A DNA stretch of 64,000 bases from the NCBI RefSeq assembly GCF_050436995.1, contig NC_134773.1, forward strand, positions 5,480,194 to 5,544,193. The letters are read 5' to 3'. Position 1 is the first letter of the stretch. Each line of letters begins with the position of its first letter. Below the pieces are notes generated by a model. That model was not told the origin of the DNA and searched no databases. It was given only the letters and a program-made list of their open reading frames with translations. Both the position numbers and the translations under genes were made by a program. Source of the DNA: Anticarsia gemmatalis. Taxonomy: Eukaryota; Arthropoda; Insecta; Lepidoptera; Erebidae. Positions 1 through 11,537 of this stretch are shown here, piece by piece.

Positions 1-511
1 TTATTATCATATTATTTGCACTAAATAATCTGTTCTTTTTGTTTGAGAATCAAACCCGCGACAATTAAGATAAAACCGGCCTTATGTCTTAAAAACTTTC
101 CATTACCTTCAAATATCCGAACCGTATCCGAATATCCGCAACACCCCATCACTACAATAAAACAACATCAATTTTATAGATCATTGATCTTTCCAGCTAT
201 TAATAACCGCGCGCGCACGTGTCTGCCCTCTCACTCACTCATCACTCAAACACCAACGAAAGAGCGAGACAGACATATATTGCACAATACATCTTTTAAA
301 TTGCGTCTTTATCACGCTTATGCAATTTGTCATAAGTGCGAAAGGGATGGACATATATTTCGTATGATTATGAAATATGTAATGCGTTCAATCTAGCCAA
401 ATGTTGGAAGTTTTCAATTTGATGAATGATGTGTAATAAAAGCAATGGACTTGCGTTTTGATTTGCAAATGGCCTTGAATTTAATATAAATAGATGTTAT
501 ATATTATTATA
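1..511. other. AT-rich stretch, nothing recognised
   Basis: No gene or known repeat was recognised. A 117-codon open frame at 43-396 has no recognisable domain and low-complexity composition, so it is not called as a gene. Confidence 0.5.
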
Positions 512-698
512 GATCTTTCACAGTTAACAGTAGTCAGAAGCTTGAAAGTCTAACAAGCAGTGTTACTTAGTATCGTGTTATAACCCAGGTAACTGTGTTG
601 TGGAGGTCCGATAGACAGTCGCTGCATGTACAATACTGGTATTCAGCTGCATCCGGTGAGAGTAGAAGCTGACTACAACATAGTTGGAAGAAAGGTTC
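512..698 (+). repeat. SINE-5S2, 3' part
   Basis: Starts near GATCTTTCACAGTTAACAG and runs through the family body (TTACTTAGTATCGTGTTATA, ATTCAGCTGCATCCGGTGAG) to the 3' end GTTGGAAGAAAGG. The 5S-like head is missing. Confidence 0.85.
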
Positions 699-699
699 G

Positions 700-863
700 T
701 CCGCGTGAAGATTTTCCGGGGTAAAAAGTACCCTATGGGTTAATCCAGATTGTAAGCTATTAGCAAACCGAATTTCATTTAAACTCATCTATTAGTTTTT
801 TATGAAAGACTTACAAACAGACATACACCCTGACAAACTTTTGCATTTATAATATTAGTAGGA
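700..863 (-). mobile_element. HEL-4 Helitron fragment
   Basis: Reverse copy. CCGCGTGAAGATTTTCCGGG lies at the left and the Helitron 5' end AATATTAGTAGGA at the right. It abuts the preceding SINE. Confidence 0.7.
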
Positions 864-865
864 TA

Positions 866-1039
866 AGCAAAAATAACTCTCTAAGCCAGGAAAAGCCGGG
901 GCGTGCCGCTAGTCCTAGTATAGACGCAGTTGTGTGTGCAATATTTGTGTGTGGAAATAATAATGTTCTCCTAGCCGATATCCGGCTACGATGGTCAGTT
1001 TCATTGAAACTGGCCATCTGTGCAGGACTTTGTTTATAC
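866..1039. repeat. Unclassified repeat fragment with small hairpin
   Basis: Contains ATAGACGCAGTTGTGTGTG, which recurs at about 3172-3195 on the other side of the foldback element, and a hairpin GTCAGTTTCATTGAAACTGG. Class unknown. Confidence 0.4.
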
Positions 1040-2827
1040 ACTAGTCCCAAAAATTAAGGGATATAAAAAAAGAATCCAAATTTTTGGGTGATTTTCAACA
1101 AGCTGTAACTCCGAGGAAAATGGTCGTACAGAAAAAATAAAAAAAGCAAACTGTAGTTCCAAGTGTCTAGTTTTTAGATATGACCATGAAAATTTTTTGT
1201 CATGGCCAGGTCTGGAGAAATCCTACGAAAACTACCAAAAAAAAATTTTTCCAAATTTTTTCCCTCCTAAAAAAAGGTCCACGGGCTTCAAAAATTTTTT
1301 TTTGATTCTTTCGTTCTAAAGTTCTTTTAGAAAATTTAATCCTCTTTAATTTGCCGTATTCAAAAAGCCTGTACGACGATTTGCCACGGAGTTATCGTCA
1401 ATCAAAGCAAAAAAGTTATTTTTGACTTTGATATTCAATAACTCCGGAAATAATGATTGTACAGGAAATCAAAGCAGGGTTTTGAAAACTGCACAATATT
1501 CCCTATAAGAAAATGTAAACATCTTTGAAGAAAAAAATTTTTTTTGAATTGAAACCTCGGACTGAAAAAAAGACAAAAATTCGCGAAATTAAGGATATTT
1601 GGATAACTTGGTATAACTTTGGATAAAATGGATGAACGAAGGATATCGTCGGTAATTTTTCAACCTCAAAGTGTCCCCTAAAATCCTTCAAAAATTCAAA
1701 GCGCTGCGATTTTTTTTTCATTGTGCCCCGAAGCTTCAAATTCTTTGTTATTGCAAAAATCACCATTGTGAGCAATTTTGTGGTTTTTATTCATTTTTGT
1801 AATAAAATTTTTTTTTCTCTCTAAAATCTTTATTTTTTCGATTAAAAAGCAAATCGCAAAACGAGAGATCGTCTATCGCTGCCATGAAGTCAAAATCGAG
1901 ATTCGTCAGTCCATAAGACGCTGGTCCACTGTCTACGACCCCAATCGTGATGGTCATGCACATAAGCCAATCGGGCTCGACGATGTCGTGGAGTGAGCAT
2001 AGGCACGCGATTTGCTTTTTAATCGAAAAAATAAAGATTTTAGAGAGGAAAAAATTATTTTATTATAAAAAAATGAATAAAAATCACAAAATTGCTCACA
2101 ATGGTGATTTTTGCAACAACAAAGAATTTGAAGCTTAGGGGCACAATGAAAAAAAAATCGCAGCGCTTTGAATTTTTGAAGGATTTTAGGGGACACTTTG
2201 AGGTTGAAAAATTACCGACGATATCCTTCGTTCATCCATTTTATCCAAAGTTATACCAAGTTATCCAAATATCCTTAATTTCGCGAATTTTTGTCTTTTT
2301 TTCAGTCCGAGGTTTCAATTCAAAAAAAATTTTTTTCTTCAAAGATGTTTACATTTTCTTATAGGGAATATTGTGCAGTTTTCAAAACCCTGCTTTGATT
2401 TCCTGTACAATCATTATTTCCGGAGTTATTGAATATCAAAGTCAAAAATAACTTTTTTGCTTTGATTGACGATAACTCCGTGGCAAATCGTCGTACAGGC
2501 TTTTTGAATACGGCAAATTAAAGAGGATTAAATTTTCTAAAAGAACTTTAGAACGAAAGAACCAAAAAAAAAATTTTGAAGCCCGTGGACCTTTTTTTAG
2601 GAGGGAAAAAATTTGGAAAAAATTTTTTTTGATAGTTTTCGTAGGATTTCTCCAGACCTGGCCATGACAAAAAATTTTCATGGTCATATCTAAAAACTAG
2701 ACACTTGGAGCTACAGTTTGCTTTTTTTATTTTTTCTGTACGACCATTTTCCTCGGAGTTACAGCTTGTTGAAAATCACCCAAAAATTTGGATTCTTTTT
2801 TTATATCCCTTAATTTTTGGGACTAGT
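1040..2827. mobile_element. Foldback element with ~820-bp inverted arms
   Basis: The left arm (1040-1857) and right arm (2007-2827) are near-perfect reverse complements around a 149-bp spacer (1858-2006). The outer ends read ACTAGTCCC... and ...GGGACTAGT. Both arms can be read as a matching 90-codon open frame (1503-1775 minus, 2092-2364 plus) that differs at one residue, but its composition is low-complexity and it has no recognisable domain. No transposase was seen and no clear target-site duplication was found. It could be a foldback or long-TIR non-autonomous DNA transposon, or an inverted duplication. Confidence 0.85.
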
Positions 2828-3121
2828 TTAGTGTCCAAGTGTGTGCACAATACACAGGTACACTATCTATTCCATCACTCTCATAGTCTGGTGGGACGGA
2901 TAACCGACACGACCAATGAGAGGTCAGGCGCAGGACCGACGGCTTTACGTGCTCTCCGAGGCACGGAGGTCTATGACTTACTATGACTTCCTAAATCCGC
3001 GCAATCTTTGAAAAATTCTTAACAGAAAATCTCAGAAAAGACTTTTAGGCCTGACGTAGGATTCGAACCCAAGGCCTCGTGCACGGCAGTCGCATACACT
3101 ACCAACCGCGCCACAGAGGCA
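2828..3121 (-). repeat. SINE-T3, near full length
   Basis: Reverse copy. Read on the minus strand it begins GCCTCTGTGGCGCGGTTGG (tRNA A box) followed by GGGTTCGAATCC (B box). The body contains CCTCCGTGCCTCGGAGAGCA, and the tail ends beside the right arm of the foldback element. Confidence 0.8.
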
Positions 3122-3132
3122 GTCACAAGTGA

Positions 3133-3215
3133 CTGTGAGACAGAGTGTGTGTGTGTGTGTGTGTGTGCTATATAGACGCAGTTGTGTGTGTGCAATATGT
3201 GTGTTTGTGTGTGTG
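3133..3215. repeat. (GT)n microsatellite
   Basis: Uninterrupted GT run at about 3144-3168, followed by a degenerate GT-rich tract. Confidence 0.85.
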
Positions 3216-3344
3216 TTAGTGAATTATTTAGATTATGTCAAACGTGATCTCTTTGATTAGATCTTTGGCACAACGCTACTGAAATGAGCGTCTTCAGACG
3301 CACGTCACAGTTTCTATAAGTGTACTATATTTATACGTTAGTTC

Positions 3345-3455
3345 CTGCCCGCGATTTTGTCTGCGTGGAAACATTTTCCGGGGTAAAAAGTATCCTATAT
3401 GTTAGTCTATATTATAAATCACCTATGTGCAAAATTTTATACAAATCCCTTCAGT
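3345..3455 (-). mobile_element. HEL-4 Helitron fragment
   Basis: Left part CCCGCGATTTTGTCTGCGTG followed by CCGGGGTAAAAAGTATCC and TTCAGTAGTTTTTTTGAG, in reverse orientation. It lacks the Helitron 5' terminus. Confidence 0.7.
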
Positions 3456-3467
3456 AGTTTTTTTGAG

Positions 3468-3790
3468 CCTAGTTTTTCTTCCAACTATATTGGAATCAGC
3501 TTCCAGTCTCACCGGATGCAGCTGAATACCAGTATTGTACATGCAGCGACTGTCTATCGGACCTCCACAACACAGTTACCTGGGTTATAACACGATACTA
3601 AGTAACACTACTTGTCAGACTTTCAAGTTTCTGACTACTGTTAACGACTGCCAAGATCTTCGAAAATGACAACCGGGACCCACAATTTAACGTGCCTTCT
3701 GAAACACGGAGGAACTCGATATGTATAAGACGGTCACCCATCCCCAGAACAACCTCGGCAAGCGTTGCTTAACCTCAGAGACCGATGTGA
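3468..3790 (-). repeat. SINE-5S2, nearly complete
   Basis: Runs from TCTTCCAACTATATTGGAAT (3' end, reversed) to the 5S-like head, seen in reverse as GTCACCCATCC...GCTTAACCTCAGAGACCGAT. Confidence 0.85.
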
Positions 3791-4268
3791 TCTATGTATG
3801 TATATTTTTCTATGTACTAGTTAGTATATAACATTGTAAAAGTGATATATTTATTATAGCGAAGTGAATTAAGAAAGCTCTTTTTAATTTCGCTCAGGCA
3901 TGTTTTATAAAAAGCTATGCTGGTTAGTACTGCGGTGATGGTTGCATTTTTAAATGCAATTTATTGATGAAGTATGATTTTTTAGTGTTTCTTAAAATTG
4001 CGTAGTGTGGTGGGTTCGATAACCATTTAGAAAAATATGAATCATTTATAGAAATTAATGTAATAATAATATTTGGCTGTGTTCATTTGTATAGCTATAA
4101 TTAGTTTGATTATATGGGTTCGTCTTAAAAACTGCTCTCTGGTTTTAAGAGATTTTTATCGCTTAGGGTATCGGTATGGGACGGCTAGTGTGACAAAAAA
4201 TTACAAATAAATATTGTAAATATAGTAATATGTTTATTTCTTTACATATTTAAACGAAAATAGCTACA
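3791..4268. other. AT-rich stretch, nothing recognised
   Basis: No open frame or repeat family could be supported. Confidence 0.4.
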
Positions 4269-4466
4269 TCTATACTAATATTATAAAGCTGACGAGTTTG
4301 TTTGTTTGTTTGAACGCGCTAATCTCAGGAACTACTGATCCGATTTGAAAAATTTCACGCTACGACCAATAGAAGCGGAATAGCAACGAGAAATGTTACA
4401 AAAACGGGGAAAATTATGACGCATTCTCTCTTATGTGACGCAAGCGAAGTTGCACGGGTCAGCTAG
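4269..4466 (+). mobile_element. HEL-1 non-autonomous Helitron, complete
   Basis: Begins TCTATACTAATATTATAAAG after an A and ends GGGTCAGCTAG before a T, as expected for Helitron insertion between A and T. The 3' subterminal hairpin is partly degraded (GACGCAAGCGAAGTTGCACG). No protein is encoded. Confidence 0.88.
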
Positions 4467-5327
4467 TTTTAGATATTATTTGACTGAACTTAAGAAAAAA
4501 TAAGTAAAAACAAACAGGCGAGCGATGCCGCGGGTATAATCTAGCTTTATTTGATACTCCAAAGACATATATTTTGTTAATAAAAAAAGTCTTGAGTTCA
4601 ATATTCTTAATGCAAATATATTTTTACTTTCAAAATGAGAAAAACTTTCATCTTTTTTATGACATACAGACAAATAATTTCTCAACTTTGTTATAAGTAT
4701 ACAAATGAATAGTGAAAAAAAACGCATGTTTACATATTTCATTGGCGAGATAAATTTAGTGTTTTTTTTCATATAATTTCATTCGTAATACTCTAAAGAC
4801 ATCAGTTTTATTCCGTATTATGTAGGATTACTGAAACTTTGCAAAAAATACGTGCGTTGTAGTTTTTCAGGAAAAATTTCATGAAGTATGTATTTAACTA
4901 TGTGTAGTAGTATATAAGACTTGATTAGGAGGTTTGAAGTTCAAATACCACTATTCCCAGGTTAAGCAAAATGTTTTAGTGGGCTTAGCCGACTTAAAAA
5001 ATGAGGTTCTTAAATAGTCAGATTTTTTTGTGTGGTATAAACCACGAGGTATAAGGTTCCATTACCGGGTTGGGTAAAGAGTTATTGAGAGTTTAGCCGA
5101 CTAAAAAAAAGTAGAAAATTCTTAATTAGTTTGAATATTTGTTATGTATCGCAAATTACGAGGTCTGAGGTCTAATCAAAAAATAACTATTACTTACTTA
5201 AATACTAATGCAAGGTGATGCAGCAATAAACCTATGTGTTTTCAAAACACAATTTCAGCCGGAATTTGATTTCAATTACCTGAAACAACAAGAAATACAT
5301 TTATTAGTATTTATACTTCAGTTTCCG
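4467..5327. other. AT-rich stretch with degenerate repeated units
   Basis: Three loosely similar units near 4920-5010, 5035-5110 and 5150-5200 share motifs such as CACGAGGTATAAGGTTC or GTTTAGCCGAC, possibly worn SINE-T5 copies. No gene is supported; the open frame at 4476-4772 looks random. Confidence 0.3.
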
Positions 5328-5534
5328 TATGGTTAGTGGTGAATCTAGTGTCAAAGGTTTTTTCGTAACTGCCGCAAAAAGAATTGCTCTTGTGTCAGGA
5401 CATATAGAAACATGCAAACAGCGGATGCAAAGTACAACCAGACCTGAAACAATTATTTGTGGATCTCTCACATCCTCCCGACGGCAATGGTAGCGTGGCG
5501 ACCTAAACCAAAGCTTTCATAATATTAGTATAGA
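5328..5534 (-). repeat. SINE-5S1 tail scrap plus SINE-T1 copy
   Basis: ATGGTTAGTGGTGAATCTAG (5330-5350) is the reversed 3' end of SINE-5S1. From 5366 a diverged, internally deleted SINE-T1 follows (AGAATTGCTCTTGTGTCAGG ... GTAGCGTGGCGACCTAAACC). A Helitron-end scrap, ATAATATTAGTATAGAT, ends it. Confidence 0.65.
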
Positions 5535-6289
5535 TTTGTGTAAAAAAGCGATTTAAAAGGAAAGTTTTGTACAAAATTACAATATTGCAATATTAAAGCG
5601 GAGCGCTGCGGATATTATCCGCAAAAAATATCCGAGTTTTTCAACACTTGACATCACTATTGTAGGGCTGGCACGTAGTAATAATTTTCTTCATAATCGG
5701 GATATTTTCTAGTGTCGTTTTTTTTAAAAGGTGATTAATAATTTTGGATGTTTTTTGTGTGCAAAAATATTGCATAATAATATCATTTACTAGTTACGAC
5801 AATTAATTATTTCGAGAATCTAATTTTGATTCCGCAGTAGACTAAAGTAATTTTATATGTTTTCTATATATTTTTTTGCATATTTTTTTAACATTTGCAA
5901 CAGCAGTTAAATATAATATGGCGTGACCTTGTTTAATAAGTAACAAGTCTAACAAATACACCTCTGCCTACACAAATTGTACAACTTACAAAAAGATTTT
6001 TAGTATAACATGATTAAACAAATGTTTTTATTATTTTGCTCTCGCCAGCCCTATCCAGCAATCAGCAATTTGGTATAAAGTAGGTAGCGCGCAATCCATC
6101 GCCGGCTGTGCACCGAGCGGCGCAGTTGACCTGCATCACCACTGCTCTTTGTATAATGAACTCGACAATCGGAACAGCTCCTCGCACCACTGCCCGCCTG
6201 GTACTTTTCACTTATTGAAGTACTAATTTTGTACTACTAAATAAATATTTAATTAGTTTTTTGTATTTATTTATGATATTTAGTTTATA
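5535..6289. other. AT-rich stretch with a GC-rich patch
   Basis: Mostly unrecognised. At about 6085-6215 there is a GC-rich patch (GCCGGCTGTGCACCGAGCGG) ending in CCTGGTACTTTTC, a string that recurs at about 11172. Confidence 0.35.
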
Positions 6290-6405
6290 AACTATTTGTG
6301 TACAAAATTTCATGAAAATCTATTCAGTAGTTTTTGCGTGAAAGAGTAACAAACATACATACATTCTAAGAAACTTTCGTATTTATATTTAAGAGGATAA
6401 TATTT
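6290..6405 (-). mobile_element. HEL-4 Helitron fragment
   Basis: Contains TTCAGTAGTTTTTGCGTGAA and AGAGTAACAAACATACATAC, then TATTTAAGAGGA where the reversed 5' end would be. Confidence 0.6.
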
Positions 6406-6567
6406 TGTTTCGTATAGGAATCGAATCTACGACCCACGTAAAGATACTAATATCACTAACTAATTAACCACAAACGTGTTATATGTTATTTTATATGTGT
6501 ATCTTTCTCCTTTATTCACCCCAAAACTGCTAAACCAATTTGGATACGAAATTAATATCTAATTAAC

Positions 6568-6735
6568 TAATATTATAAATACGAAATTTTGTAAAAAATA
6601 TGTATGTTACTCTTTCACGCAAAAATTACTGAACAAATTTTAATGAAATTTGATACACAGATAGTTTATAACCTAAAATAACTTATATTATACTTTTTTA
6701 CCTTAAAAAATCTAGTAGATTTTATAGAAATACGG
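6568..6735 (+). mobile_element. HEL-4 Helitron fragment
   Basis: ACTAATATTATAAATACGAA is followed by TTACTCTTTCACGCAAAAAT and TACTTTTTACC. The 3' end is missing. Confidence 0.6.
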
Positions 6736-6944
6736 CGAAAGCTATAGGCCTAAACTAATGAAAATATAGTTTTGTAAAATGAGGTAATAATAACACTTTC
6801 TATATAAACGTTTCATGGTGGTTTTTGTGGTTAAGTTTCTATAACTAATAGAGCGTAGCTATTTATGTAGTCCAATCAGTTGCTACATAATATTACGACT
6901 TATTTACTAAGCGCTAGGCAGAGATTAATACTATTTTTATATAC

Positions 6945-7141
6945 TATAGAGGCCGCCGTTGTAAATCCCGATCCCTCGGGAATTCCGAGATAAAAAGTAG
7001 CCTATGTGTTAATCTGGGTCTTCAGCTACCATTATACCATATTTCATCGTAATCGGTGAAGTAGTATTTGCGTGAAAGAGCAACAAACATACATACATAC
7101 ATACATTCTCACAAACATTCGCATTTATAATATTAGAAGGA
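6945..7141 (-). mobile_element. HEL-4 Helitron, near complete
   Basis: Reverse copy bounded by CTATAGAGGCCGCCG on the left and TATAATATTAGAAGGA on the right. The interior has the family motif AAATCCCGATCCCTCGGGAA. Confidence 0.75.
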
Positions 7142-7375
7142 TTTTTTGTCCGCGTGGTTTGTGACTAAGGACATAATTTTCATACAAACTTTCATCCCCT
7201 ATTTTATCCCCTTAGGGGTAGAATTGATCAAAATCCTTTCTTAGCGGATGTCTACGTCATAACATGTACCTGCATGTCAAATGTCAGCTCGATCCGTCCA
7301 GTGGTTTGTACTGTGCGTTGATAGATCACTATGTCAGTCAGTCACCTTTGAGTTATATGTATTTAGATTAATAAA
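7142..7375. repeat. Dispersed repeat, Helitron-like
   Basis: Contains TTGTCCGCGTGGTTTGTGAC, CTTTCATCCCCTATTTTATC and GATCACTATGTCAGTCAGTC. Matching pieces occur reversed at 39020-39150 and 35160-35225. Confidence 0.55.
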
Positions 7376-7597
7376 ATACAAAAAAAAAAGGTGTTCTCTA
7401 TATATTAGTTTATTCTGAAAGTCATATAAATCGTTGAAACTATTTGATATTCATAATATTATATCGTGAAGAAACTACTCGCTTCTATCATATTTCACAA
7501 GCCTCTAGGGTCTATTAAATAAGACCTTTACTAACATACTGTATAAATATGTTTATGTCGTATTTTGGGCCAGTTTCACAGTCTATACCTACATATC

Positions 7598-7775
7598 AGT
7601 CTAACCTTTCTTCCAACTATGTTGTAGTCAGCTTCCAGTGATACCGGATGCAGCTGAATACCAGTATTGTACATGCAGCGACTGTCTATCGGACCTCCAC
7701 AACACAGTTACCTGGGTTATAACACGATACTAAGTAACACTGTGCGTCACACTTTCAAGCTTCTGATTACTGTGA
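7598..7775 (-). repeat. SINE-5S2, 3' part
   Basis: Reversed tail from TTTCTTCCAACTATGTTGTA to CAAGCTTCTGATTACTG. The head is absent. Confidence 0.85.
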
Positions 7776-7949
7776 CAGATAGACATATTTATATACTTGT
7801 AAATACATACTACATAGATGATGTAGTTGGTACAATAATACATTGATCTTGTCTGGAACTACTATAGAGTTCTGGTAAATAATCTGACGGCAAATATATA
7901 AAAGCCACTTAAAATTCCATCAGATACGCTATTTAATAGAAATTTTTCC

Positions 7950-8200
7950 TCTTCTTCTTATCGTATGGTTAGTGGTCAACCTAGTGTCAAAGTTGTTCAA
8001 GCCGCCCGAAGGCCTTTAACGACAGTTATCTTAATTAACAACAACCGGGACCGACTTTTAACGTGCTCTTCGAAGCACGGAGGCGCCCAGTTCAAATGCC
8101 ACTATGCGGTCACCCATCTATGGAATGACCGCGCCAAGGTTTGCTTAACCCACAGATCGTTTACCGACTGGTGAGCGCAACTGGCTATGGGCGTCTCAAA
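7950..8200 (-). repeat. SINE-5S1, near full length
   Basis: Reversed copy from TCTTCTTATCGTATGGTTAG (3' end) to GCGCAACTGGCTATGGGCG (5' end). The 5S-like promoter is readable in reverse as GCGGTCACCCATC...GACCGCGCCAAGGTTTGCTTAA. Confidence 0.88.
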
Positions 8201-8264
8201 AACTAATAGATATTTAGGCTAAAAGTTAAGAATACAACATCATATTAATATAAACATATAGCTC

Positions 8265-8385
8265 TATATGTATAGTGAGGGTAGTGAGGGAGAGGTTTCC
8301 GTGTACCGGTACCTCATTACCGAGTGCCGGCTAGGGAGGCGACCCCGGGATCAGGCCGGGATTATAGAGGTGAACCTTCTATGAT
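8265..8385. other. GC-rich patch of unknown origin
   Basis: Contains GTACCGGTACCTCATTACCG and GGGAGGCGACCCCGGGATCA. It is probably a degraded retroelement piece, but no frame or domain is visible. Confidence 0.3.
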
Positions 8386-8514
8386 ATAGATAAAATACGG
8401 GATTTAGGTGTGTGTCGAATTTTGTGGATAGATATTGTGATAAAATTATTGATAACTAGGAATTTTGGGATTTCGTATTGACTTTTTTTATATGACGTTA
8501 TGGCTTAATTATAT

Positions 8515-8650
8515 TGTTTTAGTAATATTATAAATGTATGTTATATTTGTGAGAACGTATGTACGTATGTTAGAGTGTAACGTAAAAACTACTACACAAA
8601 TTTTGATGAAATTCGATACATAAATAGTTTATATTCTTTTGTATACAAGG
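8515..8650 (+). mobile_element. HEL-4 Helitron fragment
   Basis: TAGTAATATTATAAATGTAT, ACGTAAAAACTACTACACAA and a diverged body. Confidence 0.5.
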
Positions 8651-8714
8651 GGAAAGTCTGGATAGATTATAACCTAGATTATTAACACACAAGGTACTTG
8701 TTTATGCTTTCGTG

Positions 8715-8820
8715 GCTGGATAAATGAAAGACCAATAGTACTAATTGACTCAGGAATCGAACTCGAGACCTCATGATCTACAGCCGGATGCTTTACTAAC
8801 GTGCCACAGAGCCAATCAAT
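8715..8820 (-). repeat. SINE-T5 tRNA-like head
   Basis: On the minus strand it reads GGCTCTGTGGCACGTTAGTA then GAGTTCGATTCC, resembling Pol III A and B boxes. It is followed by the family string ACTATTGGTCTTTC. Confidence 0.55.
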
Positions 8821-9254
8821 TCACAGATGAACTTTTAAAAATTATGAATAAAAAAATCCTGGAATATAGAAAAACTGAAACCAATATTTGAAAATACATA
8901 TTTCAATATCAACATCTAAATAATTCACACAGAAAAATATTCCCGAATACACGTAAATTTTAGGCGTCAGATAAAAATTGCATCAATTTCCCGTTTCCCG
9001 GGACTGCAGCGCTTCCCTATCGGATGTCGTCCCGGAGTCGTCCCGGGCTCGCTTCCGCCACACTATCTCGTGTCAAATTGTACTCATATTTCTATATTTA
9101 TTTATTTATTGAAATTATTTGACAACTTCTCACATTACTATGCGCCTGGTAGATGAAATATTATATGGATGTTTGTCACTCAATTATGAAGAAACTGCTT
9201 GATAGATTTTGATGAAATTTGGAAATCAGATAGTTTAAAACTGTCTGTCTCCGT
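8821..9254. other. Mostly unrecognised
   Basis: Includes a small GC-rich patch at about 8990-9065 (GATGTCGTCCCGGAGTCGTC) and a short HEL-4-like scrap at 9170-9240. No gene is supported. Confidence 0.35.
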
Positions 9255-9436
9255 TGCAAGAATTGCTCTTGTGTCGCGGGGACTTTTACAAACATACAAA
9301 CAAACTCAAAGTACAACCAGACCCGAAACAAATATTTGTGGATCGCACAAATAATTGTTCCGTGTGGGAATCGTACCCACGACCTCCCGTCGCAATGGTA
9401 GCGTCGTGGTGACCTAGACCACTGCGCCACGGAGGA
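9255..9436 (-). repeat. SINE-T1, near full length
   Basis: Reversed: AAGAATTGCTCTTGTGTCGC at the left, CCACTGCGCCACGGAGG (reverse of the A box region) at the right, and B box reversed as GGAATCGTACCC. Confidence 0.88.
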
Positions 9437-9448
9437 AATATTTAAATA

Positions 9449-9710
9449 TCCATACTAATATTATAAATGCGAAAGTAACTCTGTCTGTCTGTCTGTCTAT
9501 CTCTCTGCTACTCAATCACGCCTAAACTACTGAACCAATTTGCATGAAATTTGGTATGGAGATTTTGATACCCGAGAAAGGACATAGGTTATATATCATC
9601 ACGCTACGACCAAAAGGAGCAGAGTACCAGTAATTAATGTTACAAAAACGGGGAAAAATTTTACCCATTCTCTCTTATTGGACGCAAGCGAAGTTGCGCG
9701 GGTCAGCTAG
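9449..9710 (+). mobile_element. Hybrid Helitron: HEL-2 5' end, HEL-1 3' end
   Basis: Opens with TCCATACTAATATTATAAAT and a GTCT repeat (HEL-2). It switches near 9590 to the HEL-1 body and ends GCGCGGGTCAGCTAG with hairpin CGCAA/TTGCG. Shuffled ends are common among Helitrons. Confidence 0.8.
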
Positions 9711-10467
9711 TATGATATAGTTTAGTCTCAATAAGTATGTACGCATAGTTTTCTAATATTTGTCGCATAGACGTATGTATGTACCTATAGGCAACCGGTC
9801 GGTGAAAGTTAGTACTCTTATTTAGGTCTAGACTTGTAGAGCTAGGCTAAACGGCGCGGTCACTGTTATAACTATTTCAAATACATACTAACACTAGTTG
9901 TATCGCACGGCTTTACTCGCGTGGAAATTAAGATTATTTTCAGAATATGGCCCCCACTGTATCATCTAGGGTTATAGAACAGAGCTTGTGACCTATTCTA
10001 ATATAAACAACAAAGAAAAAGTACTTACAGAAATATGAAAATTCGTCTGTCTGTTTGTTACACTTTTTCGGCTAAACTACTGAACCGAATTCGATGAAAT
10101 GTAACATGAAAATAATTGAACACCCTGAGTCCAAAGTTAGATAAATTTTATTGCAACCATACAAGTTTTCTCATAAATAAAATACGAGAAAAACCGCGCA
10201 TCTCAGCAAGTTTCTAAACCAAAACGATTTGATATTTAATCAGCAAAACCTTTTTCGTCCCACCCAAGACATTTATTACAATCTAATCAACGCTGAGGTC
10301 CAAAACCTGGCAACATTACACCCCCAATTTTATTTGCTGGCAATTCTCTCAATTAATTGACCTCTGGCGGCGTAAATTACCGCTTGCTGACGTCACAGGG
10401 GGTTTTAATCAACGCCATCTATTAACTACAGATAGAAACTAACGAAGGTAGTTTTAATTAGCACATA
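9711..10467. other. Mostly unrecognised
   Basis: Includes a HEL-4-like scrap at about 10025-10110. The remainder has no supported feature. Confidence 0.35.
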
Positions 10468-10723
10468 TCTATACTAATATTATAAAGCTGAAGAGTTTGT
10501 TTGTTTGTTTGTTTGTTTGAACGCGCTAATCTCGGGAACTACTGGTCCGATTTGAAAAATTCTTTCAGTGTTAGATAGCCTATTTATCGAGGAAGGCTAT
10601 AGGCTATATAACATCACGCTAAGGTCATTAGGAGCGGAGTAGCAACGAAAAATGTTACAAAAACGGGGAAAATTTTGACTCATTCTCTTAGGTGACGCAA
10701 GCGAAGTTGCGCGGGTCAGCTAG
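10468..10723 (+). mobile_element. HEL-1 non-autonomous Helitron, complete
   Basis: TCTATACTAATATTATAAAG to GGGTCAGCTAG, inserted between A and T. It carries four TTTG units near the 5' end and an intact 3' hairpin. Confidence 0.9.
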
Positions 10724-10749
10724 TTCTTTTATATAAAACTATTCTTCTA

Positions 10750-10975
10750 TATAGCTTCCGCCTGCGATTTCGTCCGCGTGAAAACCCTGTAAATCCCGAT
10801 CCCTCGGGAACTCCAGGATAAAAAGTAGCCTATGTGTTATTCTGTCTTCATACACATACCAAATTTCATCATGTCTACATACCAAATTTCATCGTAATCG
10901 GTTCAGCGTTTGCGTGAAAGAGTAACAAACATCCATACATACATAGTCACAAACTTTCGCATTTATAATATTAAA
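10750..10975 (-). mobile_element. HEL-4 Helitron
   Basis: Reverse copy with TTCCGCCTGCGATTTCGTCC at the left and CATTTATAATATTAAATATG at the right. A short stretch (ACATACCAAATTTCATC) is duplicated inside. Confidence 0.7.
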
Positions 10976-11537
10976 TATGGATATATCTGTATCATGTACG
11001 AGACTATAAACAAACTCCAGCTGGCCAGTTTATATAAAACTGGCCGCCGTGACCGACATCGTGTGACGTGTCGTGACGCAACAGGGTGCGGCGGCGCAAC
11101 GACGCGCGACAACGCGCTCCATTGAGCATGCGTTACTACCGGTACTGTACACCTCTATGTTACTTATGACAACCTGGTACTTTTCGGAGAGACAGATTTG
11201 GAAAGTCATGGTCAATGACCATATTGGTGGTCAGAATTCAGGTTACATTACTAACATTAGGTACTTTGAACCCTTATTTTGTCGGATTAGGGGTGAAATT
11301 TAGGAAATTTTAGCATAATAGTAAATTGCTTAATGGAGTTTAATAGCGATAAAATTTACTTACATCGGTATTGGTCGAAGGCAGACTTAAAAAATATCCG
11401 TACCTAATTTTCGTCTATGCTAATCAAATCTCATTTCTCTAACTATTTCTCAACAAAATTTCATCAAAATCTTTTCAATAATTTAGTCGTAAGAGTGTGA
11501 TAGGCAGGCAGAAATTAACTGCCTGATAAATGATGAT
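10976..11537. other. GC-rich patch, then unrecognised sequence
   Basis: At 11035-11160 there is a GC-rich block (GCGGCGGCGCAACGACGCGC) with overlapping open frames on both strands and no recognisable protein. From 11216 nothing is recognised. Confidence 0.35.

Noticed and set aside
43..396. 117-codon open frame at the left edge
   Set aside because: No domain, no splice context and repeat-like composition. Chance open frames of this length are expected in 64 kb.
1503..1775. Protein gene in the foldback arms (same frame in both arms)
   Set aside because: Conservation of the frame is explained by the arms being copies; the peptide is low-complexity with no domain.
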